Origin: Anaerolineae bacterium
Lineage (GTDB): Bacteria; Chloroflexota; Anaerolineae; 4572-78
DNA length: 5,112 nucleotides
Reading direction: 5' to 3'
Assembly: GCA_027022125.1 (NCBI GenBank)
Contig: JALVZI010000040.1
Span: forward strand, 1-5,112
The position numbers and the translations under genes are program-made. Below, in pieces: positions 1 to 5,112 of this stretch (positions are counted from its first letter, which is position 1; each line of letters starts with the position of its first letter). The notes under the pieces were generated by a model that searched no databases, was not told the origin of the DNA, and was given only the letters and a program-made list of their open reading frames with translations.

Positions 1-79
1 GTTAGGGGGAGGGGGAAAATTGCCGTAGCGTAATATCGAACACGGTTAAATCTCAAACTGCGTAAAGTGAGTAAATTTT
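1..79 (+). other. Leader region upstream of plsC, no clear gene
   Basis: The first 20 bases are a purine tract of G runs and A. All three plus frames hit a stop within the first 33 bases, so at most the tail of an upstream gene could lie here and I cannot identify one. No convincing sigma-70 promoter is visible: a TTGCCG at 20-25 and a TTAAAT at 46-51 are 20 bases apart, which is too far for a good match. The only ribosome-binding candidate is a weak GTGAG at 67-71, 8 bases before the plsC ATG. Confidence 0.4.
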
Positions 80-745
80 ATGACCAAATATCGTCTGGCA
101 CAACTGGTATTTCGGGCAATTTTTAAATTGATTGCCAAAATAAAAGTTTCCGGGTTGGAGCATTTTCCGCGCGAAGGCGCATTCATTCTGACCATCAACC
201 ATTTGGCGCTGATTGACCCGGTGGTATTGCTGTCGGTTGTCCCCCCGCGAAAAATTACGGTGCTGGTTGCCAAAAAGTGGGAACACACCTTTTTTGTGGG
301 ATGGTTGGTGCGTTCACTGGGTGGCATTTTCATCCACCGCGGCGAAGTTGACCGCCACGCCCTGCAAGCCGCGCTGAACGTGCTCAAATCGGGCGGCATC
401 ATCGGTTTGGCGCCCGAAGGCACACGCAGCAAAACCGGCGGATTGCAGCGCGCCAAAGCGGGGGTGGCATATCTGGCAACCAAAGCGAACGTTCCCGTGC
501 TGCCCATCGGCATTTCTGGGCAGCAGGGGCTGGTCAAATCGCTGCTGCACCTGCGGCGATTGAAAATTCAAGTCAACATCGGAGAACTCATTTACCTGCC
601 GCCTCTTTCCGGCAAAGATAAAATGGCGCAATTGCAGGCTTATGCCGATGAAATTATGATTGCCATCGCCAAACTCATCGAACCGGAACTGCGCGGCGTG
701 TATGCTTCCGCCGTGTTCAATGAACAATGGTTGCGTGAAACGTGA
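80..745 (+). CDS. plsC: 1-acyl-sn-glycerol-3-phosphate acyltransferase (PlsC/LPLAT family)
   Basis: Predicted to transfer an acyl chain to the sn-2 position of lysophosphatidic acid, giving phosphatidic acid at the inner face of the cytoplasmic membrane. The 221-residue protein has the four acyltransferase blocks in order. These are NHLALID at residues 40-46 (the HX4D catalytic motif, H41 and D46), GGIFIHRG at 81-88 (block II), PEGTRS at 112-117 (block III, glycerol-phosphate binding), and VPVLPIGI at 138-145 (block IV). The length fits the short PlsC class. The N-terminus is basic and amphipathic rather than a clear membrane span. The ATG start has only a weak upstream GTGAG (67-71), but no better start precedes the HX4D block. 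The last codons (LRET and stop) lie inside a heptad-repeat tract. Members of this family differ in acyl acceptor, so the exact lysolipid substrate is inferred. Confidence 0.9.
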   Translation: MTKYRLAQLVFRAIFKLIAKIKVSGLEHFPREGAFILTINHLALIDPVVLLSVVPPRKITVLVAKKWEHTFFVGWLVRSLGGIFIHRGEVDRHALQAALNVLKSGGIIGLAPEGTRSKTGGLQRAKAGVAYLATKANVPVLPIGISGQQGLVKSLLHLRRLKIQVNIGELIYLPPLSGKDKMAQLQAYADEIMIAIAKLIEPELRGVYASAVFNEQWLRET

Positions 746-807
746 TGCGTGAAATTTGCAACCCTGCAACTCTGCTACCCTGAAACCTTGAACTTTGAAC
801 TTTGAAC
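732..807 (+). repeat. Degenerate heptanucleotide tandem repeat tract
   Basis: Nearly the whole gap between plsC and the next gene can be cut into 7-base (some 8-base) units. From 732 these are TGCGTGA, AACGTGA, TGCGTGA, AATTTGC, AACCCTG, CAACTCTG, CTACCCTG, AAACCTTG, AACTTTG, AACTTTG and AAC. The cleanest parts are TTGAACT repeated almost three times (788-807) and the 9-base direct repeat TGCGTGAAA at 732-740 and 746-754, 14 bases (two units) apart. The tract starts inside plsC and supplies its last four codons and its stop. It resembles the heptameric short tandem repeats described in cyanobacteria and other bacteria. Whether it is neutral slippage product or has a role is not shown by the sequence. 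Confidence 0.7.
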
Positions 808-835
808 AACCAACACAACACCTGAGGTAAAAACC

Positions 836-1597
836 ATGTCAAACCCACCCATTATCGCTCTTCCCTGCCGTCACGATGTCACAAAATCGGTTGGCAGAGA
901 AATCAACGCGCAAAACAACTCGTATATCCGCGCGGTGGTTGCTGCCGGCGGTGCACCCATGCTCATCCCGCTAGAAGTGGACGAACCGAAATTGCAGACA
1001 CTTTACCGTTTGGCGGATGGCATGGTGCTCACCGGCGGTGGCGACATTGACCCTGCTTTTTACAAACAAACGCCGCATCCCGCCACCGCCGGTATTCAGC
1101 GCGAACGGGATACGGTGGAACTGACACTGGCACGCTGGGCAATCGCCGATAAAAAACCGCTGTTGGGTATCTGTCGCGGTTTTCAGGTGATGACCGTCGC
1201 CAGTGGCGGCACACTCTATCAGGATATTGCCACCCAGTTGCCCAAAGCCGGACGGCACGATTTTTTGCAGAAACGGGGCGGTTTTTCCCGCGACCATTTG
1301 GCGCACGAAGTTATTTTGGATGCTGATTCTCGGCTGGCGAAATTACTGGGCGAAACGTCGTTTTTGACCAACAGCCTGCATCATCAGGCGTTAAAAACCA
1401 TTTCCGAACCCTTTAAAGTGGTGGGACATGCCGCCGATGGTGTTCCCGAAGCCATCGAACTGCCCGACCACCCTTTCTGCATCGGAGTGCAGTGGCATCC
1501 CGAAGAGTTGGTGGAAAAAACGGAACACGCGCCGAAACTTTTCCGTGCGTTCATCGCGGCATCCGCGCAATTTGCGGAACAGGGCAATGGCAAATAA
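836..1597 (+). CDS. Gamma-glutamyl hydrolase, PuuD-like (class I GATase / peptidase C26)
   Basis: A class I glutamine-amidotransferase fold enzyme of the type that hydrolyses gamma-glutamyl bonds. PuuD itself cleaves gamma-glutamyl-GABA to glutamate and GABA in putrescine breakdown. The 253-residue length matches E. coli PuuD (254). Visible motifs are LTGGGDIDP at 65-73 (oxyanion region), GICRGFQVM at 111-119 with nucleophile C113, the NSLHHQA segment at 179-185 typical of C26 members, and GVQWHPE at 217-223 giving catalytic H221 and E223. The ATG has a good Shine-Dalgarno, GAGG at 824-827, 8 bases upstream. No other putrescine genes are nearby, so the true substrate could be another gamma-glutamyl compound; the puuD symbol is therefore withheld. 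The 3' end overlaps murI by 11 bases, which suggests cotranscription and coupled translation. Confidence 0.88.
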   Translation: MSNPPIIALPCRHDVTKSVGREINAQNNSYIRAVVAAGGAPMLIPLEVDEPKLQTLYRLADGMVLTGGGDIDPAFYKQTPHPATAGIQRERDTVELTLARWAIADKKPLLGICRGFQVMTVASGGTLYQDIATQLPKAGRHDFLQKRGGFSRDHLAHEVILDADSRLAKLLGETSFLTNSLHHQALKTISEPFKVVGHAADGVPEAIELPDHPFCIGVQWHPEELVEKTEHAPKLFRAFIAASAQFAEQGNGK

Positions 1598-2405
1598 TCG
1601 CCCCATCGGCGTGTTCGATTCCGGCGTTGGCGGGTTGTCTGTGTGGCGAGAGATTGTCCGCCAACTGCCGCACGAATCGACCATTTATGTGGCAGACAGC
1701 GCCCACTGCCCATACGGACCCCGTCCGGCGGCGGAAATTGTGCAATTCTCCACCGAGATTTCTCGATTTTTGCTGGCGCAGGGGGCAAAAATGATTGTGG
1801 TGGCGTGCAATACTGCCAGCGCCGCCGCGCTGAAACATCTGCGCGCCACGTTTGATGTGCCATTTGTGGGCATGGAACCGGCGGTGAAACCCGCCGCGCA
1901 ATCTACCCGCAGCGGGCATATCGGCGTGCTGGCAACCGAAGGGACGTTTCGGGGGGAATTGTTCAACCGCACCACCGAAACGCACGCTCGCGGGGTGACG
2001 GTTCACCGGCGGGTGGCGCACGGGTTGGTTTCGCTGGTGGAGGGGGGGAATTTCTCCGGCGCAGAAGCCGAATCGCTGCTGCGCCGCCATCTTTCGCCGT
2101 TGATGGCGGCAAATGTCGACCGGCTGGTGCTGGGTTGCACCCACTATCCGTTTCTGCTGCCGCTCATGCGCGAAATTGTCGGCGGGCGGATAACCATCAT
2201 CGACCCGGCGGACGCGGTGGCAAAACAGGTTCAGCGGGTGCTGACCCGCCGTGCTGCGCCGACAGACGGTTCCGCCCGGCACAAATTTTTCTCCACCGGC
2301 GCCGATACCGCATCACTGGAAAAACTGCTGGCGCACATCGGCTATCCCCGTGCCGAAATCAATCGGCTGTGGTGGCGACACGCCGCGCTCGATAGTGCTG
2401 AATGA
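1587..2405 (+). CDS. murI: Glutamate racemase
   Basis: Converts L-glutamate to D-glutamate in the cytoplasm, without a cofactor, for the peptidoglycan stem peptide. The 272-residue protein has the family signature throughout: DSGVGGLSV at 11-19, ADSAHCPYG at 36-44, VACNTASAAAL at 72-82 with catalytic C74, GMEPAVKPA at 95-103, and LGCTHYPFL at 182-190 with the second catalytic cysteine C184 and H186. The frame stays open 53 codons upstream (from 1428), but that stretch lies inside the hydrolase gene in another frame and has no racemase homology. The start at 1587, just before RPIGVFDSG, is therefore chosen. Its Shine-Dalgarno is poor (AGGG only 2 bases away, GGA 8 bases away), consistent with coupling to the upstream gene, whose stop at 1595-1597 follows it. 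A 7-G run (2042-2048) is read in frame. The 3' end overlaps the convergent gene on the other strand by 47 bases. Confidence 0.95.
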   Translation: MANNRPIGVFDSGVGGLSVWREIVRQLPHESTIYVADSAHCPYGPRPAAEIVQFSTEISRFLLAQGAKMIVVACNTASAAALKHLRATFDVPFVGMEPAVKPAAQSTRSGHIGVLATEGTFRGELFNRTTETHARGVTVHRRVAHGLVSLVEGGNFSGAEAESLLRRHLSPLMAANVDRLVLGCTHYPFLLPLMREIVGGRITIIDPADAVAKQVQRVLTRRAAPTDGSARHKFFSTGADTASLEKLLAHIGYPRAEINRLWWRHAALDSAE

Positions 2406-2835
2406 GCCGGTCGATTTTGGCGGCATCCGGCAGAGTGTGCCAAACTTTCTGCCAATCGGGAAAACGCTCCATCACCCGACGGGCATATTCGCGCAGCGGG
2501 GCGGGATGCGGCGGGGCGGTATTGGGATACCCCGCCACGATTTCGCCGTTCACCAGCCACACCACCCACCCCCCGGCGCAAATTCGCCGCGCCGAAAATT
2601 CTTCCAGCGCCACAATTTCATCCGACCGCCGAGGGGCGGTCAGTGCCTGTTGCAGCGCCGCCAGATAATCGGCGGGGGTGGGCAGAGTGATGCTTTCGGT
2701 GAGCCGCGTTTCGCGCAGAAAATGGGCTTCCGCCGCGGGCAGGGTATAGCCCGGCGAAATTACATCGCCGTGCCAAAAGCCGCCCCACAGCGCGTCATCC
2801 ACTTCCAGCGAAACGGGGGTAAACGGAACGGTCAA
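2359..2835 (-). CDS. Uncharacterised 158-residue protein, TTG start
   Basis: I do not recognise the family. The protein is soluble in appearance, with no signal peptide or membrane span. It has a tryptophan-rich first part (LWGGFWHGDV, residues 17-26), a helix-like middle (PADYLAALQQAL, 54-65), a short strand-rich segment (WVVWLVNGEIVAGYP, 90-104), and a basic C-terminal helix around IDRLIQHYRARR (141-152). The reading frame begins with TTG, whose last two bases form the start of the preceding gene's TGA (TTGA overlap). No Shine-Dalgarno stands before it, so translation is probably coupled; a GTG at residue 12 is an alternative start. It is the last gene of the minus-strand operon, and its final 15 codons overlap the end of murI. 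Coding status rests on frame length, protein-like composition and perfect operon spacing; function is unknown. Confidence 0.7.
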   Translation of the reverse strand: MTVPFTPVSLEVDDALWGGFWHGDVISPGYTLPAAEAHFLRETRLTESITLPTPADYLAALQQALTAPRRSDEIVALEEFSARRICAGGWVVWLVNGEIVAGYPNTAPPHPAPLREYARRVMERFPDWQKVWHTLPDAAKIDRLIQHYRARRVATTAD

Positions 2836-3236
2836 TGGGTGACGACGCGCGGCAATTCTTTTGCTTGCGCCACCCAGTCTGCCACTTGTGCCGCGCCGGG
2901 CACTTGCCGCACCAGTTTTTTCTCTTGATTGACCTCAATCATTTTGGCGTGCAAATTTGCGGGATTGCGCTGTGCCAGTTCCGGCACGCTGTCCACGCCG
3001 GCGGCTTCCAGCAGGTCGGCATATTCTTCGCCGATGCCTTTCACGCGGAACAAATCGGCATGGTTGACCCATTCGAGAATCAATTTTCCGCTGATGCCGG
3101 TTTTTTCGGCGATGGCTTTTCGCCCGGCAGCCGAAGCGCCCTGTTCCAGCAACGATTCAACGCTATCGATGCCGATGGCTTGCAGTTTTTCGGCATAAGT
3201 TGCACCGATGCCTTCAATTTTGGTCAAATTGGTCAT
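2832..3236 (-). CDS. Probable separate DUF4332 protein from an internal start
   Basis: Inside the GIY-YIG/DUF4332 frame, the ATG at codon 90 (3236-3234) is preceded by GGGAGG (3243-3248) with a 6-base spacer, the strongest ribosome-binding site in the window. Translation from here gives a 134-residue protein beginning MTNLTKIEGIG, which is how a stand-alone DUF4332 protein would be expected to begin. This could be an alternative product of the fused gene. Alternatively, it is the original separate gene, joined to its upstream neighbour when a stop codon was lost: the TCA, CAA and AAA codons just before the ATG are each one substitution from a stop. DUF4332 has no settled function; its helix-hairpin-helix units suggest DNA or protein binding. 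Confidence 0.55.
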   Translation of the reverse strand: MTNLTKIEGIGATYAEKLQAIGIDSVESLLEQGASAAGRKAIAEKTGISGKLILEWVNHADLFRVKGIGEEYADLLEAAGVDSVPELAQRNPANLHAKMIEVNQEKKLVRQVPGAAQVADWVAQAKELPRVVTH

Positions 3237-3503
3237 TTTTTGCCTCCCTGTGGCTGATGGTTTTTCTCTGGCGATGAGCGCCAGTTTTTCACGGCGAGAA
3301 AGCCGTTTGATGGCATATTCGCGCTGCATGGCAGCGGTTTTGGTGGGAAGTTTTTCGGTGTAAACCGGTTTTACCGGCAGACGGCGGCGGGTGTATTTTG
3401 ACCCTTTGCCGCGGTTGTGTGCCTGAATACGGCGCGCCAAATCGTTTGTCCAGCCGGTGTACAGTGTGCCGTCGGCGCACTGCAAAATGTACACAAACGG
3501 CAT
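2832..3503 (-). CDS. GIY-YIG domain protein fused to DUF4332 (helix-hairpin-helix) domain
   Basis: A 223-residue two-domain protein. Residues 1-80 are a small GIY-YIG nuclease-like domain of the YhbQ/UPF0213 type. The FVYIL strand is at 3-7, YTG at 15-17, RR at 24-25, HN at 29-30, GKGSKYTRRR at 32-41, and REYAIKRLSRREKLALI at 61-77 with the metal-binding glutamate E62. Residues 90-223 match a DUF4332 protein built from helix-hairpin-helix-like units: IEGIG at 96-100, VKGIG at 154-158, VPG at 201-203. Both parts suggest nucleic acid binding; the cellular substrate is unknown. The ATG shares its A with the TAA of tyrA (TAATG), and GGAG at 3510-3513 gives a good Shine-Dalgarno. YhbQ-type proteins are normally about 80-100 residues and DUF4332 proteins about 130, so this frame equals two ordinary genes joined. 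An internal start lies exactly at the boundary. Confidence 0.85.
   Translation of the reverse strand: MPFVYILQCADGTLYTGWTNDLARRIQAHNRGKGSKYTRRRLPVKPVYTEKLPTKTAAMQREYAIKRLSRREKLALIAREKPSATGRQKMTNLTKIEGIGATYAEKLQAIGIDSVESLLEQGASAAGRKAIAEKTGISGKLILEWVNHADLFRVKGIGEEYADLLEAAGVDSVPELAQRNPANLHAKMIEVNQEKKLVRQVPGAAQVADWVAQAKELPRVVTH
3243..3248 (-). promoter_or_regulatory. Strong internal Shine-Dalgarno (GGGAGG)
   Basis: On the minus strand the sequence reads GGGAGG, six bases, then ATG. It lies inside an open reading frame, where it is read as Gly-Arg, and sits exactly at the boundary between the GIY-YIG and DUF4332 domains. It decides whether a separate DUF4332 protein can be made. Confidence 0.75.
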
Positions 3504-4465
3504 TATTTTCTCCGTCTGCCGAATTGCAACAATTGGGCGAACATATTTTCCTTTTTCACTGTTTCGATGGGTTTTTCGTATAGAGTGCTCAATTTGTTTC
3601 CCTCAAAATCGGCGAGCCATGCCGCGCGGGCGGTGACGGCTTTTTCCACAAACGATTCAAAACCGGCGGGGTCGTCAGTTTCCAGCAGCGATTGCGCTTG
3701 TTTCAGCGTGCCGATGATGGATTCGATGCGCCGCACCAAATTGATGCGATTCGCGCGCATCATCGCCGCCAGCGCAGTAGCGTCCATCGCTGCGCCGGCG
3801 GTCATCTGCGCGAAAGTATTGCCCGCCAGTTTGCGCGTTTCTTTCCATGTGGGCGATTGGCTGGCATTATGAGCCAGCGCCACACTCAACAGCAGCGGCA
3901 GGTCGTTCACCGTGCTGACCAGCCCATCGTGTTCCAGCGGGTCGAGATAAAAGGGCGTGCCCCCCACCAGCGAAACGAAATTATCCACCAACTGCACCGC
4001 TTCCGGCGCGACATTCGGCGCGGGGGTGAGACAGTACAGCGCATTTTTGAACAAATCCGCGCTGGCGTGCTCCGGTCCGCTGCCGCCGGGCAGCACAATC
4101 GGGTGTCCACCGACAAAATGGACGGTGGGCGGCAGCAGTTCGGTTGCCATTTGCAGAATGTCGGCTTTGGTGGACAGGGTATCGGTCAGCACCGCATCCG
4201 GTTTCAAATCGGCGGCGATGGCTTCCAGCGTGGGGCGCACGGCATCGGCGGGCAGCGCCAGCACAATCAAATCGGCATTATCCACCGCGTTGATGAGATT
4301 CCATTCCGATTTATCGAATGCGCCCATTTTCAGCGCCTGCCGGGTGTGCAGCGGGTCTTTATCGTGGGCAATCAATCGGGGCGGGTCGTCGGTTTGTTTC
4401 AGCGCCAACCCCAGCGATGTGCCGATTGCGCCGACGCCAATAATGGTAATTTTAACGTTGCTCAT
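3503..4465 (-). CDS. tyrA: Prephenate/arogenate dehydrogenase family protein (TyrA)
   Basis: Predicted NAD(P)-dependent oxidative decarboxylation of prephenate (or arogenate) in tyrosine synthesis, in the cytoplasm. The 320-residue protein has an N-terminal Rossmann fold with GVGAIGTSLG at 10-19 and an aspartate at the end of the second strand (D35), which favours NAD. TDTLSTK at 94-100 corresponds to the usual DvgSvK loop. GGHPI at 119-123 carries the catalytic histidine H121, and SGPEHASADLF at 129-139 matches the family. The C-terminal helical part has HDGLVSTVNDLP at 179-190, where most members have HD...SHLPH, and lacks an obvious TRIA motif near 222. The clear N-terminal domain makes the family sure; the exact substrate is less so. 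There is no fused chorismate mutase or ACT domain. The start has AGGA at 4473-4476, overlapping the upstream TAG stop, 7 bases from the ATG. Confidence 0.85.
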   Translation of the reverse strand: MSNVKITIIGVGAIGTSLGLALKQTDDPPRLIAHDKDPLHTRQALKMGAFDKSEWNLINAVDNADLIVLALPADAVRPTLEAIAADLKPDAVLTDTLSTKADILQMATELLPPTVHFVGGHPIVLPGGSGPEHASADLFKNALYCLTPAPNVAPEAVQLVDNFVSLVGGTPFYLDPLEHDGLVSTVNDLPLLLSVALAHNASQSPTWKETRKLAGNTFAQMTAGAAMDATALAAMMRANRINLVRRIESIIGTLKQAQSLLETDDPAGFESFVEKAVTARAAWLADFEGNKLSTLYEKPIETVKKENMFAQLLQFGRRRK

Positions 4466-4474
4466 GATGGTTTC

Positions 4475-5014
4475 CTAATTTTCATTGTCTGCCGCGTAAA
4501 GGGCGGCGTGAAGTTTTGCTGCGGTAGATACCGGATGCGCGACCGGTTTTTGCTGGTGTCGGGCAATTAACTGCACCACCGACGGCGCACAACCGGCTTC
4601 TTTTGCCCATGCCGCGCCGATTTGCGGATGGCGTTCGCTGACCACAAACGGACGCCGCCAGCGTGCGCAATCGAGCGGCGCATTTGCCAGCCGTTTCAAC
4701 AGCGCGGGGCAGCATTTGTCCAGCAGAACCACCAACACCCGATGGACAATCGGTTGCCCCAGCGATTTGGCGACATCGTGCAGCAGTGCCGCCTGCAACA
4801 GTTGCCGGTCGGTGTGCCCCGCGGCGAGCAGCGTTTTCGCCACGGCGATGGCGTGCCGCCGGTCGGAAGTGCTCATCCGCCGAAAAAGATTCAGCGCAGC
4901 GGGGTTGTGTCCCAAAATATCGTCCACCAGCGAAAGGTCGTCATCTGAAATGGTGGCAAACAGTGCCGAGAAAAATTGTGCCGCCCGGTAACGGACGCGC
5001 GCCGTCGAGTTCAT
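4475..5014 (-). CDS. HD-domain metal-dependent phosphohydrolase-like protein
   Basis: A 179-residue protein of the HD superfamily, whose members hydrolyse phosphoesters of nucleotides or signalling molecules at a mono- or dinuclear metal centre. Candidate ligands are in the right order: H54 in DRRHAIAVAK, the HD pair at H79-D80 in LLHDVAKS, H129 in ERHPQIGA, H153 in IARHQ, and D176 near the C-terminus in YAADNEN. The substrate is unknown. The start at 5014 is chosen because its ATG shares one base with the stop of the upstream membrane-protein gene (TGATG), the same style of junction as tyrA/GIY-YIG downstream. The in-frame ATG at 5029 adds five residues (MAARL) and has a GGTGG in front of it, so it remains possible. 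The gene ends 9 bases before tyrA, and its TAG forms part of the tyrA ribosome-binding site. Confidence 0.82.
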   Translation of the reverse strand: MNSTARVRYRAAQFFSALFATISDDDLSLVDDILGHNPAALNLFRRMSTSDRRHAIAVAKTLLAAGHTDRQLLQAALLHDVAKSLGQPIVHRVLVVLLDKCCPALLKRLANAPLDCARWRRPFVVSERHPQIGAAWAKEAGCAPSVVQLIARHQQKPVAHPVSTAAKLHAALYAADNEN

Positions 5015-5112
5015 CAGCCGAGCAGCCATCCCACCACCACATTTGTCGGTGCGATGATTAATCCGGTGAACAGCGGACCTCCGAGAAAAATCAGGATGAG
5101 CAGAATCAACGG
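5014..5112 (-). CDS. C-terminal fragment of a membrane protein (cut by window edge)
   Basis: The last 32 codons and the TGA (5016-5014) of a gene whose start lies beyond the right edge. The visible residues are strongly hydrophobic, beginning PLILLILIFLGGPLFTGLII and ending in PTNVVVGWLLG. That gives at least one transmembrane segment, perhaps two separated by the GGP turn. I cannot name the family from this much. It is the most upstream gene seen of the minus-strand operon, and its stop overlaps the probable start of the HD gene by one base. That the open frame carries no stop over its whole visible length and ends exactly at a start codon supports it being real. Confidence 0.6.
   Translation of the reverse strand, partial: PLILLILIFLGGPLFTGLIIAPTNVVVGWLLG

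Noticed and set aside
20..51. Promoter for plsC (TTGCCG and TTAAAT)
   Set aside because: The 20-base spacing and weak hexamers are not better than chance; no supported promoter can be called.
2042..2048. Seven-G run in murI as a possible frameshift error
   Set aside because: The reading frame continues through it with the conserved VEGG segment before it and the GCTHYP motif after it, so the count is right for a working gene.
1551..2282. Minus-strand open frame of 243 codons opposite murI
   Set aside because: Composition is arginine/histidine/cysteine-heavy and unlike a folded protein; the plus strand carries an unmistakable glutamate racemase.
2513..2535. GGCGGTAT / ATACCCCGCC imperfect hairpin
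   Set aside because: It needs a two-base bulge, has no U-tract, and lies within the coding sequence of the unknown gene, so it is not a supported terminator.
2251..2928. Plus-strand open frame of 225 codons across the end of murI and the unknown gene
   Set aside because: Proline-, glycine- and arginine-rich low-quality translation with no start signal. The minus-strand frame here has better composition and exact operon spacing.
3234..3248. Possible programmed frameshift at the A-run after the internal GGGAGG
   Set aside because: The Shine-Dalgarno is only one base from the A-run, unlike the spacing of known -1 sites such as dnaX, and both domains already share one frame, so no shift is needed.
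3692..4570. Long plus-strand open frame of 292 codons opposite tyrA
   Set aside because: Its translation is rich in H, R, Q and G with no domain logic, and it lies antisense to a clear TyrA. It is a shadow of the codon bias of the real gene.

Overview
This is a gene-dense stretch (about 55-60% GC by eye, no gene-free gap over 90 bases) that looks like the chromosome of a free-living bacterium. Nothing in it points to a phage, plasmid, insertion sequence, CRISPR array, tRNA or rRNA. The protein set suggests a member of the Chloroflexota (Anaerolineae-like): a DUF4332 helix-hairpin-helix protein, a TyrA whose second motif departs from the usual one, and heptameric intergenic repeats. That placement is a low-confidence impression from protein style, not a test.

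Left half, plus strand. A PlsC-type acyltransferase for phospholipid synthesis (80-745) is followed by a spacer made largely of degenerate 7-base repeats (about 732-807). Next come a class I glutamine-amidotransferase-like gamma-glutamyl hydrolase of the PuuD/peptidase C26 family (836-1597) and glutamate racemase MurI (1587-2405). MurI starts inside the hydrolase gene with an 11-base overlap. These genes serve the cell envelope (phospholipid, D-glutamate for peptidoglycan) and glutamate metabolism.

Right half, minus strand, read from the right edge leftward. The order is the last 32 codons of a hydrophobic membrane protein (cut by the window edge), an HD-domain phosphohydrolase-like protein, a prephenate/arogenate dehydrogenase family protein (TyrA), a GIY-YIG domain protein fused in frame to a DUF4332 domain, and a 158-residue protein of unknown function. 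Junctions are 1-2-base stop/start overlaps (TGATG, TAATG, TTGA) or a 9-base gap, so this is very probably one translationally coupled operon. Its promoter lies outside the window.

The two operons converge and overlap tail to tail by 47 bases (2359-2405), with no room for a conventional intergenic terminator.

I found no clear new defence or mobile system. The point most worth following up is the GIY-YIG/DUF4332 reading frame. It contains a near-perfect Shine-Dalgarno and ATG exactly at the domain boundary, so one frame may give both a fusion protein and a free DUF4332 protein. Next in interest are the heptad repeats that run into the end of plsC, the non-canonical TyrA motifs, and the convergent gene overlap with an uncharacterised gene.
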